Assembly: GCA_963774415.1 (NCBI GenBank)
Contig: CAVZEU010000003.1
Location: 372,001 to 436,000, forward strand
Direction of reading: 5' to 3'
DNA: 64,000 bases
Source: SZUA-36 sp963774415
Lineage (GTDB): Bacteria > Pseudomonadota > Gammaproteobacteria > Xanthomonadales > SZUA-36
How positions within the stretch are numbered: the stretch's first letter is position 1; each line of letters begins with the position of its first letter. The notes below the pieces were generated by a model, which was not told the origin of the DNA, did not search any database, and worked only from the letters and a program-made list of their open reading frames with translations. The position numbers and the translations under genes were made by a program. Below, piece by piece: positions 44,802 through 52,875 of this stretch.

Positions 44802-46810
44802 CCCCGGCTTATAACGCCAGCGGCCAGCTACAGTATGTAACATATGCTTATGACGTGTTGGGCAATCTCACCGGACGGCATGACAGTTCCGATATCAATC
44901 TGAACATCGATTTGAACGAGACCTTCCATTACGATGATCTGAATCGACTGGAACAGGTACTTTTATCCCTTAATGGTGAAACACCTACAGAAAAACTGTC
45001 GGTTGCATACGATGCGGTCGGCAATATTTCCAACAAATCGGATGTCGGAACTTACCTGTACAACGGCCCACACCCACATGCGGTCAGCGGAATCCTAAAT
45101 GGCACTAGCTACAACTACGATGCCAATGGCAACCAGACATCCGGTGACGGACGCACGATAACCTATTCTGTTTTTGATAAGCCGACAAGCATCAGCAAAG
45201 GCAACAGCCAAGTTAACTTCTTCTACGGTATTGGCAACACTCGCTACAGACGGGACGACTGGGAAGGCGGGGTGCTGCAGAAAACGACACTGTACCTGGG
45301 CTCCGTCGAACGCATCAGCGAAAACGGCAGCACCTACTACAAGCGTTACCTGGGCGGGGTCGCGATTGCGACCTATTACCCCGCTACCGGTGTTGAGCAG
45401 CTTGCATATTTGTTGAAAGACCATCTCGGCTCGATCCACACGGTGATCGATGCAAACGGCAATGTCACCCGGATGCACTTCGATGCCTTCGGCCGGCGTC
45501 AGGATATGTACTGGCAGAGCCCGCTGACCTACTTCGCCAACCTGAATGACATCACCACGCGCGGCTACACCGGCCACGAGCAGGTGGATGCGATGGGCAT
45601 CATCCACATGAACGGGCGCATCTACGATCCCAAACTGGGCAGGTTCCTGCAGGCCGACCCGGTTGTTCAGGCACCGAAGAACAGCCAGAACCTGAACCGC
45701 TATTCCTATGTGCTCAACAATCCGTTGAGTTATACGGACCCGACGGGGAATTCGTTCTGGAAGAGTATTCGATCATTTGTCTCAATTGGTGTGCTGTTCA
45801 TCCCTGGCGTTAATCCATACGTGTTAGGTGCACTTTCTGGTTTTGTTGTAACTGGCAATATCAGAGGCGCTTTAGTTGGTGCATTTACCGCAGGATTGGG
45901 TGGAGGTAATTTGAAGGGAGTTGAGGGTTTCTTTAGGAACGGAATAATCGGCGGTTTGTCGAGCAGGCTAATTGGTGGAAGTTTCAAAAATGGATTCATT
46001 TCAGCTGGATTCAGTAGCTTGGCAGGTGGCCCGATCTCAAGATTGAAGTATGCTACCGATCGAGTTATGACTAGGGCGATTGTGGGAGGCACCCTATCAC
46101 GCGTTACTGGCGGAAAATTTGCTAATGGAGCCTTTAGCGCGGCATTTGCACAATCGCTAGCAGAAACTCGACCAAGTCCTCTTGCGTTTACCTCGGGGGA
46201 CGATACCACAGATGCCAGGATTGCGCATGCGGTTGAAACTGGAGACTTTAGCGATATTGACGGTTTCAGCTTGGCTTCTGATGAGGTGGCCCAGGAGGCT
46301 GGTCTGCCCGGCGCTCTAATTTCAGAAAAATCGGGTCTGAGGGCCGCCCTGTTAGTAAAGGGTGACCAATATGTGCTTGCCTTTGCCGGGACTGACGTGC
46401 TCTCGCTGAGGGATTGGACGACTGATTTGTTCCAAGCGTTCGGTCTTCCGACGGCACAATACGCTACAGCAGCCAAATATGCTCAATCGGCAGCCCTGAG
46501 ATTTGGATCCAATCTACGTTTCACCGGCCACTCACTTGGAGGTGGGCTAGCCAGTCTAGCAGCAATTAGAACAGGTCTTCATGCGACGACCTTTAACGCG
46601 GCAGGCTTAAGTAGTCAAACCGCTTCCCGTTACAATCGAACACTGAATAATTCATCTGTGTTGATCCATGCTTACTACAGCTCTTATGATGTATTGAGCT
46701 TATTGCAAGATTATTCACCCTTACCGAATGCTGCGGGGCAGAGAATTTCATTGGGAACGGCGGGTTATCATCACATTGCAGACTTGTGCAAGCGCTCTGG
46801 CGGCTGTTGA
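44765..46810 (+). CDS. Orphan Rhs C-terminal module with lipase-like toxin domain
   Basis: The frame gives 681 residues, but the first 12 codons are the antisense of the comM repeat, so the gene is a 5'-truncated Rhs tail. YD repeats follow (YAYDVLGNLTGRHD, YNYDANGNQTSGDG), then the core end YDPKLGRFLQADPV, NLNRYSYVLNNPLSYTDPTG. After the DPTG boundary (about 327) GC content falls sharply. The C-terminal domain has a glycine-rich helical stretch and an alpha/beta-hydrolase signature TGHSLGGGLASLAA (serine near 588), an aspartate in SSYDVLSLL and a histidine in GYHHIADL, as in class 3 lipases. It would be a phospholipase-type toxin attacking membranes. No ribosome site precedes the ATG, so it may be silent or a reservoir for recombination with a full rhs gene elsewhere. 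Confidence 0.82.
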   Translation: MASAMCRSRMSAAPAYNASGQLQYVTYAYDVLGNLTGRHDSSDINLNIDLNETFHYDDLNRLEQVLLSLNGETPTEKLSVAYDAVGNISNKSDVGTYLYNGPHPHAVSGILNGTSYNYDANGNQTSGDGRTITYSVFDKPTSISKGNSQVNFFYGIGNTRYRRDDWEGGVLQKTTLYLGSVERISENGSTYYKRYLGGVAIATYYPATGVEQLAYLLKDHLGSIHTVIDANGNVTRMHFDAFGRRQDMYWQSPLTYFANLNDITTRGYTGHEQVDAMGIIHMNGRIYDPKLGRFLQADPVVQAPKNSQNLNRYSYVLNNPLSYTDPTGNSFWKSIRSFVSIGVLFIPGVNPYVLGALSGFVVTGNIRGALVGAFTAGLGGGNLKGVEGFFRNGIIGGLSSRLIGGSFKNGFISAGFSSLAGGPISRLKYATDRVMTRAIVGGTLSRVTGGKFANGAFSAAFAQSLAETRPSPLAFTSGDDTTDARIAHAVETGDFSDIDGFSLASDEVAQEAGLPGALISEKSGLRAALLVKGDQYVLAFAGTDVLSLRDWTTDLFQAFGLPTAQYATAAKYAQSAALRFGSNLRFTGHSLGGGLASLAAIRTGLHATTFNAAGLSSQTASRYNRTLNNSSVLIHAYYSSYDVLSLLQDYSPLPNAAGQRISLGTAGYHHIADLCKRSGGC

Positions 46811-46823
46811 CAGGGGTCTAGAG

Positions 46824-47642
46824 ATGAACTATCTAATCCATGCATTCTTAGTCTTGACGTTATTCAGCAGCGGATGTACGAGTCAGATGATAGACTGGCA
46901 CGGCTTGGAGAAATCGGAAAAAGCCTTTCAGAAGTCCCAGCGCGAAACGGTGATTGCATACATGTCCCCCAAGACAATGTTTCCCGACCCACAGGTCAGG
47001 GCCTTAGCCATCGCGGCCAGCCGGGGGGATATCAAGAAGATTGACCAACTCGTAAAACAAGGTGTGGACGTAAACGCCAGGGGCACCAGCGGGGCCACAC
47101 CGCTATTTCCTGCAATGGCGAATGTGCGTGGTTTTGAGCATTTGCTTGAGCTTGGCGCAGATCCCAACGTGCTTTACGGTGAAAATGGCAAGAACGGTTC
47201 GATCATGCATTTTGCCGTAATGCACAAGAATCCGGAAATCTTGAAACTGGCATTGCAGTATGGTGGTGACCCAAATTTGCCTGAGGGGGCGACCAGGAGC
47301 ACCCCAATCTTCGAAGCGATGGGGCCAGATCACAAAGATAAGATTCCGATTCTCATTGCGGCTGGGGCAAACATCGATGCGCGAGAATTAAATGGTGATA
47401 CACCTGTAATGGTTGCAGCAGAGTTAAGCCAATATGACACCGTCTATGACTTGCTGCAACGCGGGGCTGACTACACTATAAAGAACCGTTTTACTGGCAA
47501 CACATTGGCAGATGTGATTGCTTTTGATAGAAGAACGATAGACAGGAAGTCGAATGGTTTTCGCTGGATGGAGAAAGTCATAGCGTGGCTGTCCCAGGAG
47601 GGTGTCGAAATTCCCGAATGGCATGATTCTGCAAAAAGATAA
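46824..47642 (+). CDS. Ankyrin-repeat lipoprotein, probable immunity protein for the Rhs toxin
   Basis: 272 residues from ATG 46824, 13 bases after the Rhs stop. The N-terminus has a lipoprotein signal peptide (LIHAFLVLTLFSSGC, lipobox cysteine at residue 18), so the protein is anchored facing the periplasm. At least five ankyrin repeats follow between residues 50 and 230 (ALAIAASRGDIKKIDQLVKQ, GVDVNARGTSGATPLFPAM, IPILIAAGANIDARELNGD, DTVYDLLQRGADYTIKN). Low GC like the toxin domain before it. A small protein directly behind an Rhs toxin domain is normally its immunity protein, and a periplasmic place suits a lipase that acts there. Inferred from position. Confidence 0.78.
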   Translation: MNYLIHAFLVLTLFSSGCTSQMIDWHGLEKSEKAFQKSQRETVIAYMSPKTMFPDPQVRALAIAASRGDIKKIDQLVKQGVDVNARGTSGATPLFPAMANVRGFEHLLELGADPNVLYGENGKNGSIMHFAVMHKNPEILKLALQYGGDPNLPEGATRSTPIFEAMGPDHKDKIPILIAAGANIDARELNGDTPVMVAAELSQYDTVYDLLQRGADYTIKNRFTGNTLADVIAFDRRTIDRKSNGFRWMEKVIAWLSQEGVEIPEWHDSAKR

Positions 47643-47775
47643 GGGAGTGCCGAAAAGAACCAAAAGGTTTAGGCCCCGTTTCCTCGGACGGTTGAGTTAG
47701 GAGCGATTTCCGTTTCTTCGATTCTTTCCAGTCTACGCCGCATGCGTGGATTATAGAACCGGTCGATTACTTGTC

Positions 47776-48030
47776 CTAGAATTGTCCCAGACGACCCATA
47801 TTGTTCGCTTCGTAGAGTTGGCGGATCAACTCCCAAACGGCATCCTGGGCACTGGACGGCAATCTCAGGTAACAATGCACCAATGGTTGGAAGTCGAGAT
47901 GCTCCATACTTTGTAAATACTCAACGGGCGCCAGCAACACCCAGCGTTCGCAGTTGAGGCCGTTGGACAGCCGTTCCAGAATATCGACAGTGGCGCTCTT
48001 GCGCTGACTGAGAATATTGCCAATAACGAA
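47776..48030 (-). pseudogene. Truncated gene fragment beside the RAYT element
   Basis: A minus-strand frame reads VIGNILSQRKSATVDILERL and ends LIRQLYEANNMGRLGQF and stop. It enters the left REP palindrome of the RAYT element at 48032 and loses any natural start. It may be the 3' end of a gene cut by the element. No family is recognised. The bases 47643-47775 between the ankyrin gene and this fragment hold nothing visible. Confidence 0.35.
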
Positions 48031-48157
48031 AGTCCAGACACCCACGTCTCGAAAGCCCACGGGAAAGCCCAGACACCCATGTCTCATGAAATATCCTACA
48101 TGACCCGGAGCATTTTTACCCTTTTGACTATTGGATGCACCGGTCAGACTGAGCTCT

Positions 48158-49120
48158 ATGCCAGAGCCGAGATACCGCCAAGTGTCCCTTGAGGACACAC
48201 CGTACTACCACTGCATCTCCCGTTGCGTGCGGAGGGCCTTCCTGTGTGGCACCGATGCGGTAACCGGTTTTGATTTCTCGCACCGTCGCCAGTGGATCGT
48301 CGATCGCATCAAGCTGCTGTGTGCCGTGTTCGCCGTTGATTTGTGCGCTTATGCCATCATGAGCAATCACTACCACATCGTGGTCCGCATCGATGCTGAG
48401 CGGGTAAAAACGTGGTCGGACGAGGAAGTTGCAAAGCGCTGGATGCAGGTCTTTTCCGGTCCGCTGGTCATGCACCAATACCTGGGCAATGCGGATCTGA
48501 CCGCCGCTGAACTTGCATGGGTCGCGGAACTGTTCGCCACCTGGCGTGAGCGGTTGAGTGATCTGTCCTGGTTCATGCGTTGTCTGAATGAACCCATTGC
48601 CCGGATGGCCAATGCAGAAGATCATTGCACTGGCCGTTTCTGGGAGGGCCGGTTCAAGTCACAAGCCTTGTTGGATGCACGGGCCGTCCTGGCCTGTATG
48701 ACCTATGTGGACCTGAACCCCATCCGCGCCGCCATGGCCACTACCCCGGAGCGATCGGATTACACTTCCATCCAGGAGCGCATCCTTCATCCAGAGGACA
48801 CTTCCTTGAGGCCTTTCGCTGACACGGATGCGGATGGTATTCCATTCCAAGTGAAAGACTACCTGGAATTGGTGGACTGGGGCGGCCGCGAGGTCAAACG
48901 CCACAAGAGTGGGTATATCCCGGCTCATGCGCCACCGATACTGAGCCGATTGAAGATGGATGCAGCACCAGTTCTGAATTACCTCGCCCGGGACGACATT
49001 CCCTCGTTGGGTGCCTTGGGACCGGTAAGCATGCTTAAGGTCTTCGCCAATTCGGTTGGACGCAGATTTATTAAGGGACATGCCTTCGGCAACCAGCTCT
49101 GTCCTGAGTCATCGTTGTAA
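48158..49120 (+). CDS. REP-associated tyrosine transposase (RAYT, IS200-like Y1)
   Basis: 320 residues from ATG 48158 (MPEPRYRQVSLED); an in-frame TTG at 48131 is possible. Start PEPRYRQVSLEDTPYYHCIS and the HUH motif in CAYAIMSNHYHIVVRI (two histidines around Tyr) match RAYTs. ARMANAEDHCTGRFWEGRFK and YVDLNPIRAAM precede the probable catalytic tyrosine in ERSDYTSIQ. These domesticated single-strand transposases bind and move REP sequences. The C-terminal part (RHKSGYIPAHAPPILSRLKM) is longer than in compact RAYTs, resembling the larger subgroup. It seems intact. Confidence 0.92.
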   Translation: MPEPRYRQVSLEDTPYYHCISRCVRRAFLCGTDAVTGFDFSHRRQWIVDRIKLLCAVFAVDLCAYAIMSNHYHIVVRIDAERVKTWSDEEVAKRWMQVFSGPLVMHQYLGNADLTAAELAWVAELFATWRERLSDLSWFMRCLNEPIARMANAEDHCTGRFWEGRFKSQALLDARAVLACMTYVDLNPIRAAMATTPERSDYTSIQERILHPEDTSLRPFADTDADGIPFQVKDYLELVDWGGREVKRHKSGYIPAHAPPILSRLKMDAAPVLNYLARDDIPSLGALGPVSMLKVFANSVGRRFIKGHAFGNQLCPESSL

Positions 49121-49270
49121 GCGGTTGGGACACATGACAGTTTTAGCTTCTGGCGAATGACAACTGGCCGCTGGCGACCCATTTTCAGCTTATGCTTCCC
49201 AAAAAAGCTTCAAACCCTCAAACCCACTGATCAGCGATCTGGAGTTGTGGCCACTGCAAGTCAACGCAGT

Positions 49271-49400
49271 CACATTTGGAACGAACTGCCTGGGAAAAGA
49301 CATGGGTGTCTTGGCTTTTGCGGCAGCCACATTTGGAACGAACTGCCTGGGAAAAGACATGGGTGTCTTGGCTTTTTGAGGGAAAAGACATGGGTGTCTT
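49271..49400. repeat. Tandem REP array, 57-bp period
   Basis: A unit beginning CACATTTGGAACGAACTGCC and ending with the palindrome AAGACATGGGTGTCTT and GGCTTTT occurs at 49271 and again at 49328, exactly 57 bp later; a shortened third unit has the palindrome at 49385. The same unit, diverged, is in the relic at 40561-40600. From 49401 to 49516 no further gene is seen. Confidence 0.88.
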
Positions 49401-49516
49401 GGCTTTTGTTTGGCTTTTGTGGGCTTTTGCGCCAATGCATCTCCCGCTCAAGCGGGCGACCCATTGATATTCGGCAGCATCTGTGAATCCGTCGGCAAGG
49501 GTATCGGGCAGGCTGC

Positions 49517-50278
49517 TCAGTTCGGGTTAAGTCTTGAGACAATTTTCTTAAGGAGGCGTATGTATTTCCACAAAACAGCCTTTGGGATGTCCATTGCCAT
49601 GGCTTCCATGCAGCGCTCCAGCCAACCGCTGCGATTTTCTACCCGGTCAATGGCTTTGGCCAGGTCTTCCAGGATCGCGTTGCCATAAGCTCCCCGTGCT
49701 TTGCTCACAGCGCCCTCCATCAGTTCCCTGTTCGGTTTCATCATCGCCAGGTCAATCAAGTCTCTGTTAAAAGCCCCGTCGTCGTACCAACGATCGGCGT
49801 TGGCGAGCAGCTTGCTGGTGGCCATGTCCAGGGGGGACAGGGTGGCAATCCCACAGACCGTGTCATCCGGCCCGGGAGTATCCAGTTCAACCCGGCCTTC
49901 CCGGACAATCTCAAACTTGATGTCCCTGCCCACCACGTTCAGCATGGAGCGGATGCCGTATTGGTCAGTTCGTGTTGGCCGAAGTGGCGCAAAGGGCAAA
50001 GTGTTGTCCCTGAATAGCGGTCCCAGCCCGGTGCCCACCAACTGGCGCAGATCACGATAGCCTGTTTTCGATGACACCATGAAGTCGATGTCTACCGATT
50101 CCCGGTATTCGCCATAGCGCATGGCAATCACAGTCCCGCCGCCGAACAGGCAGTCATGCTGCCTTAGTAGATCACCATCCATGGCATGCAGTACCTGGGC
50201 AATGGCCTGGTGGTGGAGGCGCTTGAACACGGTACTAGGTTGTTTTTCCGGAATGACCAAACGCCGTGCGCAGGGCAT
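49517..50278 (-). CDS. AbiEii/DUF1814-type nucleotidyltransferase toxin
   Basis: 253 residues if it starts at the ATG 50278, which overlaps the antitoxin by 44 bases; a GTG at 50230, five bases after the antitoxin stop, is a good alternative (237 residues). The nucleotidyltransferase core is visible: LFGGGTVIAMRYGEYRESVD with IDFMV (the DxD metal pair), and SPLDMATSKLLANADRWYDD as the downstream active-site element with RDLIDLAMM. This fits the AbiEii/MenA-like family, toxins that modify tRNA or other targets with nucleotides. It pairs with the XRE gene upstream in the antitoxin-first order. Confidence 0.85.
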   Translation of the reverse strand: MPCARRLVIPEKQPSTVFKRLHHQAIAQVLHAMDGDLLRQHDCLFGGGTVIAMRYGEYRESVDIDFMVSSKTGYRDLRQLVGTGLGPLFRDNTLPFAPLRPTRTDQYGIRSMLNVVGRDIKFEIVREGRVELDTPGPDDTVCGIATLSPLDMATSKLLANADRWYDDGAFNRDLIDLAMMKPNRELMEGAVSKARGAYGNAILEDLAKAIDRVENRSGWLERCMEAMAMDIPKAVLWKYIRLLKKIVSRLNPN

Positions 50279-50711
50279 CGAGCAACTGTACCTCTGCGGC
50301 TGTCATGGCGTCCGGGTCGAGGTGGCGTTGGTTGCGTTCGTAAATATCCATAGCTTCGCGGGCATTCAGAACTTCTGCGCCGCGCACATGCCAGGCGAGC
50401 TTTTCCAGTTCGGGGTAATCCGCCAGGCGAATGCGGGCCGGAATCCAGCCACGCCTGTCAGCTACTGCCATTTCAGTTTCCGGAATTTCCAGAGTCAGGC
50501 CCAAAACCGTCACGGCGTTGAACCAGGCACCCATCGTTACTGCCGGCTCACCTCTTTCGATCCGGTACCAAGTGATGCGCGACATGCCGGCAGCCTCGGC
50601 AGCCACTGTGGCATTGAGTTTCAGTTTTTTCCGCTGTGCGCGAATGCGTCCGCCCAGGACGCTCAGTCGGTGGGCGGTTTCTTTTGTTATCTTTGGGTTC
50701 TTGGCTGGCAT
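50235..50711 (-). CDS. XRE-family HTH antitoxin/regulator of the AbiEii-like pair
   Basis: 158 residues from ATG 50711 (MPAKNPKITKET). A helix-turn-helix domain spans about residues 12-75 (LGGRIRAQRKKLKLNATVAA, AAGMSRITWYRIERGEPAVT). The rest (RIRLADYPELEKLAWHVRG, LNAREAMDIYERNQRHLD) is a partner-binding helical part. Classic AbiEi antitoxins have a winged helix of another type, so this is a less usual antitoxin class for this toxin family. An AT-rich inverted repeat immediately upstream is the likely self-binding site. Confidence 0.83.
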   Translation of the reverse strand: MPAKNPKITKETAHRLSVLGGRIRAQRKKLKLNATVAAEAAGMSRITWYRIERGEPAVTMGAWFNAVTVLGLTLEIPETEMAVADRRGWIPARIRLADYPELEKLAWHVRGAEVLNAREAMDIYERNQRHLDPDAMTAAEVQLLDALRTAFGHSGKTT

Positions 50712-50714
50712 AGT

Positions 50715-50760
50715 GTTTCTTATTATATATAAAACATTATTTATATCAATAATGAGAAAC
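50715..50760 (-). promoter_or_regulatory. Operator-like inverted repeat of the toxin-antitoxin operon
   Basis: GTTTCTTATTA (50715-50725) and TAATGAGAAAC (50750-50760) are inverted repeats with one mismatch, separated by very AT-rich DNA (TATATATAAAACATTATT) that can contain the -10. It ends four bases before the antitoxin ATG, so binding would block its own promoter. Confidence 0.65.
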
Positions 50761-50774
50761 AGAATATAGGAAGA

Positions 50775-50874
50775 GCCCCACACCCAGGTCTCCTCATGAC
50801 TCATGATATAGGACCTGGCGGGACCTGGTGCATTTTTACGCTTTTGACTACTTGATGCTCAGCTCAAACTGAAC
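50775..50874. mobile_element. Left-end relic of the RAYT element
   Basis: Reads GCCCCACACCCAGGTCTC, then after 40 bases CATTTTTACGCTTTTGACTA followed by CTTGATGCTCAGCTC. The intact element has GCCCAGACACCCATGTCTC (48068-48086) and CATTTTTACCCTTTTGACTA followed by TTGGATGC (48111-48138). The transposase and right end are missing. It sits just upstream of the toxin-antitoxin promoter. The 122 bases to comM (50875-50996) hold no gene. Confidence 0.65.
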
Positions 50875-50996
50875 AATCCAGTCGGTATCATCCAAGATTG
50901 GTTGCACGAGTGAGACCCTGCGGCGACGGGTTCGACAAGCGGAACGAGATCAGGGCGTTCAGCGGGTTATGGGTCGTTTACCATAGTGCTGGGTAC

Positions 50997-52502
50997 TCAT
51001 ACCATAGCGCTCGCCAGCCTCCTGAACGCAATGGCCTCGGCCATGTGCCGCTCGCGGATGTCCGCTGTTCCTTCCAGGTCCGCGATCGTGCGCGCCACCT
51101 TGAGCACGCGGTGGCAGGCGCGCGGCGACAGGAACAGCCGCGTGGTGGCGTCCTCGAGTAGGGCCAGCACCTCGTCTTCGAGCAGGCAATGCCGCTCCAG
51201 ATCGCCGTTGCCGAGTAGGGCGTTGGGCTTGCCGGCGCGCTCGAGCTGCAGTCGCCGCGCGGCGATGACCCGTGCGCGCACGGCCGCCGACGGTTCGTTG
51301 TCCGGGTCAGGTTCGGTCAGGATGGAGCGCTGCGGACGCAAAACTTCGACCTGGATGTCGATGCGGTCGAGCAACGGGCCGGATATGCGGGCGCGGTAGC
51401 GCTGGATCTGCTCGGCCGTGCAGGTGCAGCGGCCGCTGTCGTCTCCGGCCATTCCACACGGACAGGGATTCATCGCCGCGATGAGCTGGAAGCGGGCCGG
51501 AAAGGTGGCCTGCCGGGCGGCCCTCGAAATCACGATGCGTCCTGATTCGAGCGGCTCGCGCAGGACTTCGAGCGTATGGCGGCCGTATTCCGGCAATTCG
51601 TCCAGGAACAGGACGCCGTTGTGCGCCAGCGACACTTCGCCCGGCCGCGGCCGCGCGCCGCCGCCGGCCAGGGCCACGCTGCTGCACGAATGATGCGGTG
51701 CACGGAACGGCCGCACGCCCCATTGGCGGTGGTCGAGTCCGGCCTGGCTGACGGAAGCCAGCGCCGCCGTTTCCAACGCTTCGGCCTCGGACATCGGCGG
51801 CAGTATTCCGGGCAGCCTGGAAGCGAGCAGGGTCTTGCCGGTGCCCGGCGGGCCGGACAGCAACAGGTTGTGGCCGCCCGCGGCGGCGACTTCCAGCGCC
51901 CGTTTCGCTGCCGGCAGTCCAACGACATCGCGCAGGTCAGGCAAGGTGGGGGCGGCGCCGGCGGCGGCGGGCTCGCACGGACGTAGTTCGGACCGCCCGT
52001 GCAGCCAGTCCGCGATCTGCAACAGCGTCTCGCCGCAGAGCCGTTCACCGCCGGTGACCAGGGCCGCTTCTTCGGCATTGTCGCGCGGTATGACGAGCGT
52101 CCGCTCACTGTCACGCGAGCGGATTGCGGCCGGCAGCACGCCGCGCACCGGTCGCAGCCCGCCGTTGAGCGAAAGCTCGCCGAGAAATTCGCAGTTGGCC
52201 AACGGCTCGGCGGGCACCTGCCCGGACGCGGCCAGGATGCCGAGCGCGATCGGCAGGTCGAAGCCGCCGCCTTCTTTCGGCAACTCGGCCGGCGCCAGCG
52301 CCACCGTGATGCGGCTGGCGGGGTAGTCGAAGCCGGCGTTGAGCAGGGCGGAACGCACGCGGTCCTTGGCTTCCCGGACCGCCGTTTCGGGCAGGCCCAC
52401 CATCGACAGCACCGGCAGCCCGCCGGCGATGTGCACCTCGATCGTGATCAGCGGCGCCTCGACGCCGACGCAACCGCGGCTGAAAACCAGCGCCAGGCCC
52501 AT
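50997..52502 (-). CDS. comM: ComM/YifB, Mg-chelatase-like AAA+ helicase
   Basis: 501 residues from ATG 52502, with AGGGGGG upstream. N-terminal Lon-like domain (ALVFSRGCVGVEAPLITIEV, PAELPKEGGGFDLPIALGIL); AAA+ core with Walker A LLLSGPPGTGKTLLASRLPG near 220, FRAPHHSCSSVALAGGG, Walker B NGVLFLDELPEYG near 295 and the cysteine patch AAMNPCPCGMAGD. ComM drives branch migration during natural transformation. The last residues are odd: FRRLASAMV and stop, while both detached tails at 37.1 and 44.75 kb end ...LG. The tail was thus replaced at the repeat. Confidence 0.95.
   Translation of the reverse strand: MGLALVFSRGCVGVEAPLITIEVHIAGGLPVLSMVGLPETAVREAKDRVRSALLNAGFDYPASRITVALAPAELPKEGGGFDLPIALGILAASGQVPAEPLANCEFLGELSLNGGLRPVRGVLPAAIRSRDSERTLVIPRDNAEEAALVTGGERLCGETLLQIADWLHGRSELRPCEPAAAGAAPTLPDLRDVVGLPAAKRALEVAAAGGHNLLLSGPPGTGKTLLASRLPGILPPMSEAEALETAALASVSQAGLDHRQWGVRPFRAPHHSCSSVALAGGGARPRPGEVSLAHNGVLFLDELPEYGRHTLEVLREPLESGRIVISRAARQATFPARFQLIAAMNPCPCGMAGDDSGRCTCTAEQIQRYRARISGPLLDRIDIQVEVLRPQRSILTEPDPDNEPSAAVRARVIAARRLQLERAGKPNALLGNGDLERHCLLEDEVLALLEDATTRLFLSPRACHRVLKVARTIADLEGTADIRERHMAEAIAFRRLASAMV
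51014..51067. repeat. 54-bp direct repeat, right copy (inside comM 3' end)
   Basis: Perfect match to 44748-44801. To its left the comM frame runs seven more codons into unrelated DNA. The pair encloses 6.2 kb carrying the Rhs module, immunity lipoprotein, RAYT element and toxin-antitoxin genes. Resembles an attR site; no integrase is present between the copies. Confidence 0.85.
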
Positions 52503-52875
52503 GGCTACCCCCCTTTGGATCAAGTGTGTACGCCCGCTGCTCCGGATAGCAGTCCGCGCAGGCTGATTGTGCGCGCTTTTTGCCCGGTAGGCATCGGTCA
52601 TTGTCCACGGCGTTTGTAAGTGTTTCACCGCCTTTGTCGTTTGTCTTGCCGCAGTTATGCGGAGCCAACCGCGTATATCTGCGCCTGCCGATCGACCAAC
52701 ATGTGCTGCCAATGCCGCGCCGTCGAGACGACAGGATCGGACGGCCGATACAATTCAACCAGAAGCCCTGGATTTGCCCAATTACCGGCCAAGTATCGGG
52801 CACGGAACTTCGCACAGCTGTCGTGGTCACAATATATTGAGCCAACAATCTTCACCTCACACGGAGCATAAGGAC
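52503..52875. other. Intergenic region between comM and the TcA-like gene
   Basis: 373 bases holding two divergent promoters. No convincing -35/-10 pair was found; an AATATATT box lies at 52831-52838, about 40 bases before the TcA-like start. The TcA-like reading frame is open back to 52657 but has no ribosome site there. Confidence 0.45.

Larger units (their letters stand above)
48032..49400 (+). mobile_element. RAYT element with REP palindromes at both ends (REPtron)
   Basis: The left side carries two inverted-repeat palindromes, AGACA-CCCA-CGTCT (48036-48049) and AGACACCCATGTCT (48071-48084). The right side carries three copies of the opposite orientation, AAGACATGGGTGTCTT, at 49297-49312, 49354-49369 and 49385-49400. 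The transposase lies between. Left and right palindromes are complementary in sense, as expected for a single-stranded DNA transposase that recognises folded ends. Relics of the same ends are at 40368 and 50775. Confidence 0.8.

Noticed and set aside
49271..49400. Possible CRISPR-like array of regular repeats.
   Set aside because: Only two full units and a partial one, with no unique spacers, a palindrome inside the unit and a RAYT gene next to it. This is a REP array.
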